Below, piece after piece: positions 35,293-44,200 of a stretch of 64,000 nt of DNA (its first letter is position 1; every line of letters starts with the position of its first letter). The stretch is from Aquimarina sp. RZ0 (GTDB lineage: Bacteria > Bacteroidota > Bacteroidia > Flavobacteriales > Flavobacteriaceae). The notes beneath the pieces were generated by a model that was given only the letters and a program-made list of their open reading frames with translations, searched no databases and was not told the origin of the DNA. Made by a program: the position numbers and the translations under genes. The stretch covers positions 1 to 64,000 of the forward strand of contig NZ_VTZU01000001.1 of NCBI RefSeq assembly GCF_008370685.1, written 5' to 3'.

Positions 35293-36483
35293 TTATTTCA
35301 AAAATTCAAAAATTCCGGCAGCACCTTGGCCAGTACCTACACACATGGTTACCATTCCGTATTTATTTTTCATACTACGCTTACGCATTTCATCAAATAG
35401 TTGTACGGATAATTTTCCTCCGGTACAGCCTAAAGGATGTCCTAGTGCGATGGCACCACCATTAACATTTACGATATCCTGATTAATATTCAATTCGCGC
35501 ATTACTGCCAGAGATTGAGAAGCAAAAGCTTCATTTAATTCAATCAATTCGATATCTTCTAATTTTAGTCCAGCTTGTTTTAATGCTTTCGGAATTGCTT
35601 TTACAGGTCCGATTCCCATGATTCTGGGTTCTACACCGGCTGCTGCATAGTTTACTAATCTGGCAATAGGTTCCAAATTTAATTCTTTAACCATATTCTC
35701 ACTCATAACCATTACAAAAGCTGCACCATCACTCATTTGCGAAGAATTACCGGCGGTTACACTTCCTCCTGCAGCAAAGACAGGTCTTAGTTTACCAAGT
35801 ACTTCTTTACTAGTTCCAGCACGTGGTCCTTCGTCTTTGTTTACTGTATAGGATTTTGATGCTTTTTTTCCGTTTTCATCTACATAGATTTGTTTCACAT
35901 TTATAGGTACAATTTGATCCTGAAAACGGTTTTCAGCTTGTGCTTTTAACGCTTTCATATGTGAGTTATAGGCAAATTCATCCTGATCTTCTCGAGATAC
36001 ATTAAATTGATTGGCTACTGCTTCTGCTGTATTTCCCATTCCCCAGTAATAATCTTCGTGTCCGGATTTTGCAAGATCATAATTTAATTCTGTTTTATAG
36101 CCTGTCATGGGCACTGAGCTCATGCTTTCTGCTCCGCCAGCAATAATACAATCTGCCATTCCGGCTTGAATTTTGGCGGTCGCTATTCCAATGGTTTCGA
36201 TTCCTGAAGAACAGAATCTATTTACGGTGACTCCTGGAACATCGATAGAATCCAGTCCCATAAGTGAGATTAAACGTGCCATATTCAATCCTTGCGATCC
36301 TTCTGGCATAGCATTACCAACGATCACATCGTCTATACGTGTCTTATCCAATTGAGGTAGCTCACTCATCATATGCTGTATCGTTTCTGCAGCTAACTCG
36401 TCTGTTCTTTTAAACCTGAACACTCCGCGTGGTGCTTTTCCTACGGCTGTTCTATATGCTTTTACTATATATGCTGTTTTCAT
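35293..36483 (-). CDS. fadA: Acetyl-CoA C-acyltransferase (3-ketoacyl-CoA thiolase)
   Basis: This 396-aa thiolase cleaves 3-ketoacyl-CoA with CoA to give acetyl-CoA and a chain shortened by two carbons. The nucleophilic C91 is in NRFCSSGIETI, the second active-site His in GGAIALGHPLGCTGG, and the proton-donating Cys in MVTMCVGTGQG near the C-terminus. It starts 10 bp after the multifunctional FadN-like gene. Gene order (N, A, E) equals the B. subtilis fadNAE operon. Confidence 0.95.
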   Translation of the reverse strand: MKTAYIVKAYRTAVGKAPRGVFRFKRTDELAAETIQHMMSELPQLDKTRIDDVIVGNAMPEGSQGLNMARLISLMGLDSIDVPGVTVNRFCSSGIETIGIATAKIQAGMADCIIAGGAESMSSVPMTGYKTELNYDLAKSGHEDYYWGMGNTAEAVANQFNVSREDQDEFAYNSHMKALKAQAENRFQDQIVPINVKQIYVDENGKKASKSYTVNKDEGPRAGTSKEVLGKLRPVFAAGGSVTAGNSSQMSDGAAFVMVMSENMVKELNLEPIARLVNYAAAGVEPRIMGIGPVKAIPKALKQAGLKLEDIELIELNEAFASQSLAVMRELNINQDIVNVNGGAIALGHPLGCTGGKLSVQLFDEMRKRSMKNKYGMVTMCVGTGQGAAGIFEFLK

Positions 36484-36493
36484 TTCTTTTTTT

Positions 36494-38899
36494 TTAGTTT
36501 CTTAAAGGTTTACCTTTTTTAAGCATGTGTTCTATGCGCTCGAGTGTTTTACGTTCTGTACATAAAGACAAGAAAGCCTCGCGTTCCAGATCTAATAGAT
36601 ATTGTTCTGTTACCAGTGTAGGCTCGGATAAATCTCCTCCTGCCATAACATATCCCAGTTTGTTGGCTATTTTCTGATCGTGCTCCGAAATATATTTACT
36701 GGCTTCCATAGAATCGGTACCTACGAGAAACATTCCCAAAGCTTGCTTACCAAGTACTTTTATGTTTTTACGTTTTACAGGTTGTGTGTATCCTTGTTCA
36801 GCCATTAATTTGGCATATGCTTTTGCTGTTGCAATCTGCCGATCTTTGTTAACAACAACTATATCTTTTCCTTTCTGTAATAAATTGGTATCAAAAGCTT
36901 CATAAGCAGATGTGGATACTTTTGCCATACCAATTGTTAGAAAATGTTCCTGGAGAACATTCAGTTCTACATCATTTTTCTTAAAAAGGTCTGATGCTCT
37001 TAGTGCCATTTCTTTGGATCCACCACCGCCAGGGATAACACCAACTCCAAATTCTACTAATCCCATATAGGTTTCTGCTGCTGCTACAACTTTATCTGCA
37101 TGAAGTGAAATTTCGCATCCACCACCTAAAGCCATGCCATGAGGCGCGACAATGGTAGGAATAGATGAATAACGCATACGCATCATAGAGTCCTGGAAGT
37201 ATTTGACAGCCATATGTAATTCATCATATTCTTGCTCTACAGCCATCATAAAAATCATGCCTATATTGGCACCTACAGAGAAATTTGCTGCCTGATTACC
37301 AACAACCAGTCCCTGAAAGTCTTTTTCTGCTATATCAATTGCTTTATTTAATCCGGCAAGCACGTCTCCTCCAATAGTATTCATTTTACTTTGGAATTCT
37401 ACATTAAGGATTCCGTCACCAAGATCTTCTACTACAACACCACTATTTTTAAAAACTTCAGATGACTTACGGATATTATCAAGAATAATGAAAGCATCTT
37501 GTCCTGGTACTTTTATCTGTTCTTTTTTAGGAATGTCATAATAATAGGTTGCTCCTTCTTTTACGGTATAGAATGAATTAGCTCCCGAAGCAACCATATC
37601 CTTAACCCAGGCAGCTGGCTCGTAACCTTCGGCTTTCATGATTTCAATTCCCTTTTCTACACCAACTGCATCCCAGATCTGAAAAGGCCCGTGTTCCCAG
37701 CCAAATCCAGCTTTCATAGCATCATCAATCTTATATAGATCATCAGTGATTTCAGGAATACGGTTGGATACATATGCAAAAAGAGCTGATAAGTTCCTGC
37801 GATAAAAATCACCCGCTTTATCTTTCCCAGCGACTAATACTTTAAAACGATCTACTACCTTGTCGATAGTTTTTGTCATTTCTAACGTGGGAAAAGAAGC
37901 GCTTTTCTTTTCTCTATAGTCCAAAGTGTCTAAATCCAATGAAAGAATTTCTTTTTTTCCTTCTGGAGACACATGTTTTTTGTAGAAACCTTGTTTTGTT
38001 TTACTTCCTAGCCATTTGTTCTCCATCATCGTATTGATGAAACCAGGAAGCTTAAATAATTCATGACGTTCGTCATTTGAGCAATTATCTGCAATACCGT
38101 TAGCAACGTGTACCAAGGTATCTAAACCTACAACATCTACTGTGCGGAAAGTTGCTGATTTGGGGCGACCTATTACGGGTCCCGTAAGTTTATCTACCTC
38201 TTCTATTGTTAATCCCATATCTTTTACCATATGAAATAAACTCATTATACTGAAAATACCAATTCTATTACCAATAAATGCAGGCGTGTCTTTGGCAACT
38301 ACAGAAGTTTTTCCTAAAAATTGTTCTCCATATCCATTCAGGAAATCTAAAACCTTCTGAGAAGTATCAGGCCCCGGTATTATTTCAAATAATTTAAGAT
38401 ATCTCGCAGGGTTAAAGAAATGTGTACCACAGAAATGCTTCTGAAAATCTTCACTTCTTCCTTCATTCATGAATTTTATAGGAATACCTGAGGTGTTGGA
38501 AGTAATTAAGGTACCTGGTGTTCTGTATTTTTCTAAGTTTTCAAAAACTATTTTTTTAATATCTAGTCGCTCTACTACTACTTCTATAATCCAATCTACA
38601 TCGGCTACTTTTGCTATATCATCTTCTAGATTTCCTGTACTTATTCTATCCGCAAAACGTTGGCTATAGATTGGAGAAGGTTTTGATTTGAGCGCGGTCG
38701 TTAGTGAATCATTTACTAATCTGTTACGCACTACTTTGCTTTCTAAAGTAAGACCTTTAGCTTTTTCTTTGTCATTTAATTCTCTGGGAACAATGTCTAA
38801 TAATAATACTTCGACGCCAATATTAGCGAAATGACAAGCAATGCCGGAACCCATTATTCCTGAACCGACAACTGCAACTTTTTTAATGACTCTTTTCAT
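36494..38899 (-). CDS. fadN: Multifunctional 3-hydroxyacyl-CoA dehydrogenase/enoyl-CoA hydratase (FadN-type)
   Basis: This 801-aa protein has the NAD-dependent 3-hydroxyacyl-CoA dehydrogenase part first (GSGIMGSGIACHFANIG, 12-28; C-terminal dimer domain to about 420) and the crotonase-fold enoyl-CoA hydratase part later (about 480-690, with GLVVGNQAANFSVGANIGM and ALGGGCEISLHAD). This order is opposite to E. coli FadB and the same as B. subtilis FadN. It catalyses hydration and dehydrogenation in beta-oxidation. It starts 17 bp after a MarR-type regulator gene, whose product probably controls it. Confidence 0.94.
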   Translation of the reverse strand: MKRVIKKVAVVGSGIMGSGIACHFANIGVEVLLLDIVPRELNDKEKAKGLTLESKVVRNRLVNDSLTTALKSKPSPIYSQRFADRISTGNLEDDIAKVADVDWIIEVVVERLDIKKIVFENLEKYRTPGTLITSNTSGIPIKFMNEGRSEDFQKHFCGTHFFNPARYLKLFEIIPGPDTSQKVLDFLNGYGEQFLGKTSVVAKDTPAFIGNRIGIFSIMSLFHMVKDMGLTIEEVDKLTGPVIGRPKSATFRTVDVVGLDTLVHVANGIADNCSNDERHELFKLPGFINTMMENKWLGSKTKQGFYKKHVSPEGKKEILSLDLDTLDYREKKSASFPTLEMTKTIDKVVDRFKVLVAGKDKAGDFYRRNLSALFAYVSNRIPEITDDLYKIDDAMKAGFGWEHGPFQIWDAVGVEKGIEIMKAEGYEPAAWVKDMVASGANSFYTVKEGATYYYDIPKKEQIKVPGQDAFIILDNIRKSSEVFKNSGVVVEDLGDGILNVEFQSKMNTIGGDVLAGLNKAIDIAEKDFQGLVVGNQAANFSVGANIGMIFMMAVEQEYDELHMAVKYFQDSMMRMRYSSIPTIVAPHGMALGGGCEISLHADKVVAAAETYMGLVEFGVGVIPGGGGSKEMALRASDLFKKNDVELNVLQEHFLTIGMAKVSTSAYEAFDTNLLQKGKDIVVVNKDRQIATAKAYAKLMAEQGYTQPVKRKNIKVLGKQALGMFLVGTDSMEASKYISEHDQKIANKLGYVMAGGDLSEPTLVTEQYLLDLEREAFLSLCTERKTLERIEHMLKKGKPLRN

Positions 38900-38916
38900 T
38901 TTTTAACTTCTGGTTG

Positions 38917-39372
38917 TTAAGATGTTATAGACTCTTTTTTTGTGTAAATTTTCTTTGTGGCAATAAGATCATTTATCAATTGAAATACTTCTAAAAATAT
39001 ATCAAGCTTTTCTTTTGGAACTTGCTGCCTTACAGCATTATCAAATGTAAAAACTACTTCTTTCGAAAAATTTCTCATTTCTACGCCGAAAGGGGTTAGA
39101 TATATTAAAACACCTCGACCATCCTGAGGGTTTTTCTTTCTAAAGATTAATCCTTTTTCTTCCATAGTTTTTAATGTACGGGATAGGCTAGTAGCTTCCA
39201 TACCCATTTTAGGTCCCAAAGATGTTGATGGGGTTCCGTTTTCCGGGTCAATGCTCAATAGCGCAAATCCAGTAGCCATAGTACTACCTTTTTTTCCTGC
39301 TTCTTCATTATACATTTTGGCAACTGCCATCCAGGTTGCACGAAGCGCATAATCAATCGTTTTTTCTCTCAT
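38917..39372 (-). CDS. MarR-family regulator of the beta-oxidation operon
   Basis: This 151-aa winged-helix regulator contains a helix-turn-helix region around TSLGPKMGMEATSLSRTLKTM and the MarR wing EKGLIFRKKNPQDGRGVLIYL (about 71-112). It is the first gene of the operon with fadN, fadA and fadE. A perfect 20-bp palindrome lies 37-56 bp upstream of its start, and a similar one lies upstream of the acyl-CoA ligase gene, so it probably represses itself and fatty-acid genes, with an acyl-CoA as a likely inducer (inference). Confidence 0.85.
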   Translation of the reverse strand: MREKTIDYALRATWMAVAKMYNEEAGKKGSTMATGFALLSIDPENGTPSTSLGPKMGMEATSLSRTLKTMEEKGLIFRKKNPQDGRGVLIYLTPFGVEMRNFSKEVVFTFDNAVRQQVPKEKLDIFLEVFQLINDLIATKKIYTKKESITS

Positions 39373-39408
39373 TCAGATATTGGTTATAAAGGTAAAGGTA
39401 AGAATAAT

Positions 39409-39428
39409 TTATTATGCGTGCATAATAA
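39409..39428. promoter_or_regulatory. Predicted MarR operator, site 1
   Basis: TTATTATGC-GT-GCATAATAA is a perfect palindrome with 9-bp arms, 37 bp upstream of the MarR regulator start. Its core TTATGCNTGCATAA recurs at 41460-41473. Confidence 0.65.
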
Positions 39429-39489
39429 AAAATATAAAAAAATGTGAAAAAGTAAAGTAATTTACGTTTTTATGATGAATTAATAAAAA

Positions 39490-39512
39490 AACTCCTCATA
39501 AAATGAGGAGTT
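39490..39512 (-). terminator. Terminator hairpin of the acyl-CoA ligase gene
   Basis: AACTCCTCAT and ATGAGGAGTT pair around an AAA loop, followed by a T-run on the minus strand (A-run on plus). It is about 57 bp past the stop of the minus-strand ligase gene and separates it from the MarR operon. Confidence 0.8.
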
Positions 39513-39568
39513 GACTGATTTACGAGAGTAAGAGTTTTACGCTATTAATTTGTAATCAGTGAATTGAA

Positions 39569-41341
39569 TTAGCCATAAATTTTACTATATAAATCTTGAT
39601 ATTTTACTTTAATTACTCTTCTTTTCAATTTCATGGTAGGAGTGAGGTGTTCAGCTTCAATACTCCATTCATCTGGTGTAAGTTCGAACCTTTTAATTCG
39701 TTCCCATTTACCAAATTTTTCATTATGGATATCTACTTCTTCCTGGAATCTGTCAATAACAACTTGCTGATTTATAATTTCCTGATTTGTGGTTCCAATA
39801 GTAATTCCTTTCCGAAGTGCCCAATCTTTTACAAATTCAAAATTTGGTTGAATAAAGGCTGCAGGCATTTTTTCGCCATCTCCAATGACCATAATCTGCT
39901 CGATAAAACGCGATTGTTTCATTGTGTTTTCGATAACTTGTGGAGCAACGTATTTTCCTCCAGAGGTTTTAAACATTTCTTTTTTGCGATCTGTAATACG
40001 CAAAAAACCTTCGCTATCTATTTCTCCTATATCTCCTGTATGAAAATAACCATTTTTTAATACTTCGTTGCTTTTTTCTTCATCTTTATAATACCCAATC
40101 ATGACCTGTGGACCCTTTACCAGAATTTCTCCATCTTCTGCAATCTTCACTTCTGTGTTTGGGATTACTTTTCCAACGGTCCCAATTTTAAAACCTTTAT
40201 TTCTAATATCATTAACCGAAACTACGGGTGATGTTTCTGTAAGACCATAGCCTTCCATAACACGTATATCTGCGGCATTAAAGACTCTTGCTAATCTTGA
40301 TTGAAGGGCAGCACTTCCTGATGCAATAACTTTTAGATTACCACCCAATGCTTCCTGCCATTTACTAAAGATTAGTTTTTTTGCTATCCCTAATTTTTTT
40401 TCATACCACCATCCATTTGCTTCATAGGGTTCATATTGTAATCCCAGATCAACGGCCCAAAAGAATAACTTTTTCTTGATACCGGTAAGATCTGTTCCTT
40501 TTGCAATAATCTTATCATAAACCTTTTCTAATAACCGTGGTACGGCAGTCATAATATCAGGTTTTATTTCCTTTAGATTATCACTAATCGTTTCCAGAGA
40601 TTCGGCAAAATAGATACCAATACCTCTATATTGGTAGAGGTACATCAGCATTCTTTCATAGATATGGCACACGGGTAAAAAACTCAATGCTTTTATTTCT
40701 CCTTCAAGTTCTGGAAACCTTGTAGCACTATTTATAGCATTAGAAACTATATTTTTATGACTGAGCATCACGCCTTTAGGTCTTCCTGTAGTTCCAGAGG
40801 TGTATATTAGCGTGGCTAAATCATCTTCTTTTACAGAAGCCATAAGTCTTTCTACTTCTTCCTGAGTACTGTCGTCCTTGCCAAGGTCCAGTACTGTATT
40901 CCAACTATTGCAGCCTTCAATATCATTAAAAGAGTATACTTCTTTTAATGATGGTACATTGTCTTTTATATTTTTTACTTTTTGTAAAACATCATTGTCA
41001 GAAACAAAACAGTATACGGATTCAGAATGATTTAGAACATATTCATAATCTTCTTGAGAAATGGTTGGATATATAGGGACGTTCTGTGCTGCAATCTGTA
41101 AAACACCAATATCCACAATATTCCACTCCGTTCTGTTATTCGTAGATATTATGGCAATCTTGTCATTTGGTTTTACTCCTAATTTTAATAAACCACGACT
41201 AATCTGATTTGCCTTTTCTATATACTCTTTAGTTGAAGTGGCAACCCATTTTCCGTCATATTTGGTAATTAAAGCTTTGCTTAAATTGTACTTTTCCAGC
41301 TGATAATATGGAAAGTCAAATAATCTAGTAATTGTATTCAT
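39569..41341 (-). CDS. fadD: Long-chain fatty-acid-CoA ligase
   Basis: In this 590-aa AMP-forming ligase the P-loop-like motif is IYTSGTTGRPKGVMLSHKN (184-202). GYGLTETSPVVS binds adenine, and the hinge region includes TGDIGEIDSEGFLRITDRKKE. It activates fatty acids with ATP and CoA for the downstream fadNAE enzymes. The gene is a single transcription unit ended by the hairpin at 39490-39512. A palindrome like that of the MarR regulator lies 117-135 bp upstream, suggesting joint control. The chain-length preference cannot be judged. Confidence 0.93.
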   Translation of the reverse strand: MNTITRLFDFPYYQLEKYNLSKALITKYDGKWVATSTKEYIEKANQISRGLLKLGVKPNDKIAIISTNNRTEWNIVDIGVLQIAAQNVPIYPTISQEDYEYVLNHSESVYCFVSDNDVLQKVKNIKDNVPSLKEVYSFNDIEGCNSWNTVLDLGKDDSTQEEVERLMASVKEDDLATLIYTSGTTGRPKGVMLSHKNIVSNAINSATRFPELEGEIKALSFLPVCHIYERMLMYLYQYRGIGIYFAESLETISDNLKEIKPDIMTAVPRLLEKVYDKIIAKGTDLTGIKKKLFFWAVDLGLQYEPYEANGWWYEKKLGIAKKLIFSKWQEALGGNLKVIASGSAALQSRLARVFNAADIRVMEGYGLTETSPVVSVNDIRNKGFKIGTVGKVIPNTEVKIAEDGEILVKGPQVMIGYYKDEEKSNEVLKNGYFHTGDIGEIDSEGFLRITDRKKEMFKTSGGKYVAPQVIENTMKQSRFIEQIMVIGDGEKMPAAFIQPNFEFVKDWALRKGITIGTTNQEIINQQVVIDRFQEEVDIHNEKFGKWERIKRFELTPDEWSIEAEHLTPTMKLKRRVIKVKYQDLYSKIYG

Positions 41342-41457
41342 ATGTTGTTTTCAGATGTTTTCGCAGTTTTTTAACCCTTCATTTTTTAAGATATATGCCA
41401 GTATCTCAATACTATGTAATGTCTAATGTACGTACAAAAAGTATATTTCCATCAAAC

Positions 41458-41476
41458 TATTATGCATGCATAGTTT
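41458..41476. promoter_or_regulatory. Predicted MarR operator, site 2
   Basis: The core TTATGCATGCATAG (41460-41473) matches the core TTATGCNTGCATAA of the perfect palindrome at 39409-39428, and lies upstream of the acyl-CoA ligase gene. It overlaps a weak -7-like TAGTTTG on the minus strand. Confidence 0.55.
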
Positions 41477-41524
41477 TTGCAAAATATAAAAAATATTATA
41501 ATAAACTACCCTAATATATGAAAA

Positions 41525-41550
41525 AAGGAGCTATCTTTTGATAACTCCTT
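41525..41550 (-). terminator. Terminator hairpin of M14 paralogue 1
   Basis: AAGGAGCTATC and GATAACTCCTT pair around TTTT, with an A-run on the plus side that becomes a T-run downstream of the minus-strand carboxypeptidase gene. A related but longer hairpin follows the second paralogue at 44146-44181. Confidence 0.75.
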
Positions 41551-41576
41551 AATATTTATAGGTTATAATTAAAGTT

Positions 41577-43988
41577 TTATTGTTTTAATACTTTATAAAC
41601 TTTCCTGTTCTTATTTATTTCAATAATTATAAAATATAAACCAGGATTGATTTCTGAAACATTAAATTCTTGATATCCAGTATTTTGTTCTTTTTTAAAA
41701 ATTTCCTGACCTAAGATATTCCTTATTTTCAATGTATAGTTTTCTAAGGATGGGGGTTGTACTTTTATAACATTATTCGTTGGATTAGGAAAAATTTTGA
41801 ACAAAGATGCTAGATTATCACTAACATTAAGTACTGATTGATCTAAAGAATTTACGACTAAATCATCAAAATAAAATCCATCATTATTTACCTGATCATC
41901 AGAGGCAAATTGAAAACGAATTTTGATACGTTGTCCTAAATAATCACTTAAATCAATTTCTTCAAGAATCCAGTCATTTTGATTACCATCATATAGAGGT
42001 TCTCCTTCGGGCTGAAAACCATTGACGCTTCCGGGATTTGTATATTTTCCACATTGAGAGATCCAACTTGTACCTCCATCAGTTGATACCTCAAATTGTG
42101 CGTAATCCCAATTATTTTCAATATTCCACTTTGCATAATATTGAACATTTGCGGCTTGGGCAGAAGAAAGGTCAATGATCTGATTATATTCTATTGTTTT
42201 GTTTTGATTAGAATCATAATTGCCATTTGGAGATTCAGTAATAGATCCTGTAGCGGATACAAACGTAGTTGTAGAAATTCCCCAGCCCTGATTTGTGTAT
42301 TCATTAAGTGAATTAGCATTATTATCAACAACGACAGATAAATTTCCAAAGGTTTTAGTAACGCTGATGGTTTCTGTAATATCTCCACTATCAATTTTTA
42401 CGTCGTACATAATCTGATCCCCATTTTGTATGGTGTTATCCAGATTGATTGATATAAAATCTTCTTGTGTCTGTCCGATTGTAAACCCATTATAGCTTTT
42501 AGGGGTTCCTACACTGGTTATATTATTACTGGTAGGAATAATACTTACCATAAAGTTTTCTCCAGAATCCATTAACCCCAACCTTTTTACAGTATATGTA
42601 GCATTAAAAGTGTTTTGGTGAATAAAACCTGGAAGGTTATCTTCTACAATACCATAATTATGGATTAGTTTAGCGGCTTTGAGATTGAGAAACATCATTT
42701 CTTTACAGATCCCATCGATTAGATTAGATGTTGGCCAAAATGAATCTCCGATTTCAGTACCAAAGCCAAAAATTCTTTTATGAGGTCTTGTAGTTCCTCC
42801 ATATATATAATCTACACTCCCTCCAGCGGCAACTGTTAATTCAGTAATTAATATATTGTTGTAATTATTTTGGGAAACCATTTCTTCTGAAATCACCTGA
42901 TAGATATCACCTTCGGGAGTTGGGTTGTTATCTTCAAATCCATAAGGCATTAACAGCAAATCACCTGAAGTATGATTGTCTATAGAAATAGTAAAGTCGT
43001 GTTGATCGATAAACCATTTCATAGCCTGAGTTTCCACTTCAGAAAAAGCACTGGTTCCTGCGTAGATTTCTGAAGAAGTGTTATTAGAAGTCCCTACTGT
43101 ATTCCACACGGCAGTTGCCGGAGTCCCATCTTTATAGTGATCATAATTACGGTTGATATCTACCCCGTGCGTGTTAAACCTATTTTTTCTCCATAATCCA
43201 CCACCATTAGGATTCGTCACCTGATTGTATAAGTATCCATCAGGGTTGACTACCGGGATAAAATATAGTTCTGTAGCATCCACAATTTCTTTAACTTCCG
43301 GGTCAGTTTCATAGTTTTCTAATAAATACCACATATAGTAGATTAATTGTGATAAGCTGGCTGGTTCTCTGGCATGGTGAATAGAATTATACAATATTTC
43401 TGGTTCTGTAGTTTCATCTGTATTGGGATTATCAGAAATACGAACCCACTGCAAAGCATTGCCGCCAATAGATGGAGAAACAGAGCTATCCGGAGTTCCG
43501 TTAGTCAAAAAATTACCAACATTTGCTCTAGCAGTGATAAGGTTTGGATATTTGGAGTGCATGGCGTCAAGATTATCCAGCATTTCCTGGTATGTCAAAT
43601 ACCCTCCCATGGATCCTAATGCGAAATTGGTAGGTGTCGGATAGTCAATGGTGGCGTCTCCACCCGTTGTTGAGCAGGATGGGTTTTGCACTATATCTTG
43701 ATTTTTAGCCATTTCATTTCGTTTTAAAAAATCTGCTCCAACGTCTTCAATAAGTATGTCTACCTGCAGCCCTAAACTTTTTGCTGCTTCAATTTCTTTT
43801 TCAGAAAAATCTGAAATAATAAAAACCCCTTGTTTATGTATTCCATGATCTAGTGGAATACCGAGTTTTGACAATGCTTTAAAATTTGAGATAGTATTAT
43901 ATCTAATTTTGGCTTTTTTATAAATCGGTGTTTTTTGAGATATCCCTGATATAGAGATAAGTAAAACAAGTAAGAATAATTTTTTCAT
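41577..43988 (-). CDS. Secreted M14 zinc carboxypeptidase with T9SS tail (paralogue 1)
   Basis: This 803-aa enzyme has a signal peptide (1-18) and a prodomain-like region (20-105). The M14 catalytic domain (about 125-445) has zinc ligands H205 and E208 in HHAREPAS and H339 in DNHTSGD, substrate R280 in GVDINRNYD and catalytic E412 in FGTEIGDSFWP. About 570-720 holds a jelly-roll/beta-sandwich with WDYAQFEVSTDGGTSW, and 730-803 is a T9SS sorting domain. It removes C-terminal residues from extracellular peptides. It is adjacent to and about 70% similar to the next carboxypeptidase, the result of a tandem duplication. Confidence 0.93.
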   Translation of the reverse strand: MKKLFLLVLLISISGISQKTPIYKKAKIRYNTISNFKALSKLGIPLDHGIHKQGVFIISDFSEKEIEAAKSLGLQVDILIEDVGADFLKRNEMAKNQDIVQNPSCSTTGGDATIDYPTPTNFALGSMGGYLTYQEMLDNLDAMHSKYPNLITARANVGNFLTNGTPDSSVSPSIGGNALQWVRISDNPNTDETTEPEILYNSIHHAREPASLSQLIYYMWYLLENYETDPEVKEIVDATELYFIPVVNPDGYLYNQVTNPNGGGLWRKNRFNTHGVDINRNYDHYKDGTPATAVWNTVGTSNNTSSEIYAGTSAFSEVETQAMKWFIDQHDFTISIDNHTSGDLLLMPYGFEDNNPTPEGDIYQVISEEMVSQNNYNNILITELTVAAGGSVDYIYGGTTRPHKRIFGFGTEIGDSFWPTSNLIDGICKEMMFLNLKAAKLIHNYGIVEDNLPGFIHQNTFNATYTVKRLGLMDSGENFMVSIIPTSNNITSVGTPKSYNGFTIGQTQEDFISINLDNTIQNGDQIMYDVKIDSGDITETISVTKTFGNLSVVVDNNANSLNEYTNQGWGISTTTFVSATGSITESPNGNYDSNQNKTIEYNQIIDLSSAQAANVQYYAKWNIENNWDYAQFEVSTDGGTSWISQCGKYTNPGSVNGFQPEGEPLYDGNQNDWILEEIDLSDYLGQRIKIRFQFASDDQVNNDGFYFDDLVVNSLDQSVLNVSDNLASLFKIFPNPTNNVIKVQPPSLENYTLKIRNILGQEIFKKEQNTGYQEFNVSEINPGLYFIIIEINKNRKVYKVLKQ

Positions 43989-44145
43989 TTTATTTATATG
44001 GTTAAAGAGTTAATCTTATTGATTATTGTCTAAAACGTATATTTTTTTATTTTAGTAGGATTTATAAAATTTTTAGATTTAAAAATTATGTAGATATGTG
44101 ATTGTAATTTTATGAGTATAAAAATCTTAGAGCTATATATTCTAC

Positions 44146-44181
44146 AAAAAAAGGAGATATCTTTTGATATCTCCTTTTTTT
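44146..44181 (-). terminator. Terminator hairpin of M14 paralogue 2
   Basis: AAAAAAAGGAGATATC and GATATCTCCTTTTTTT form a perfect 16-bp stem around TTTT, 20 bp past the stop of the second carboxypeptidase gene. The perfect A/T flanks make it bidirectional. Confidence 0.85.
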
Positions 44182-44200
44182 GTAAAATGTCATTAGCGTT

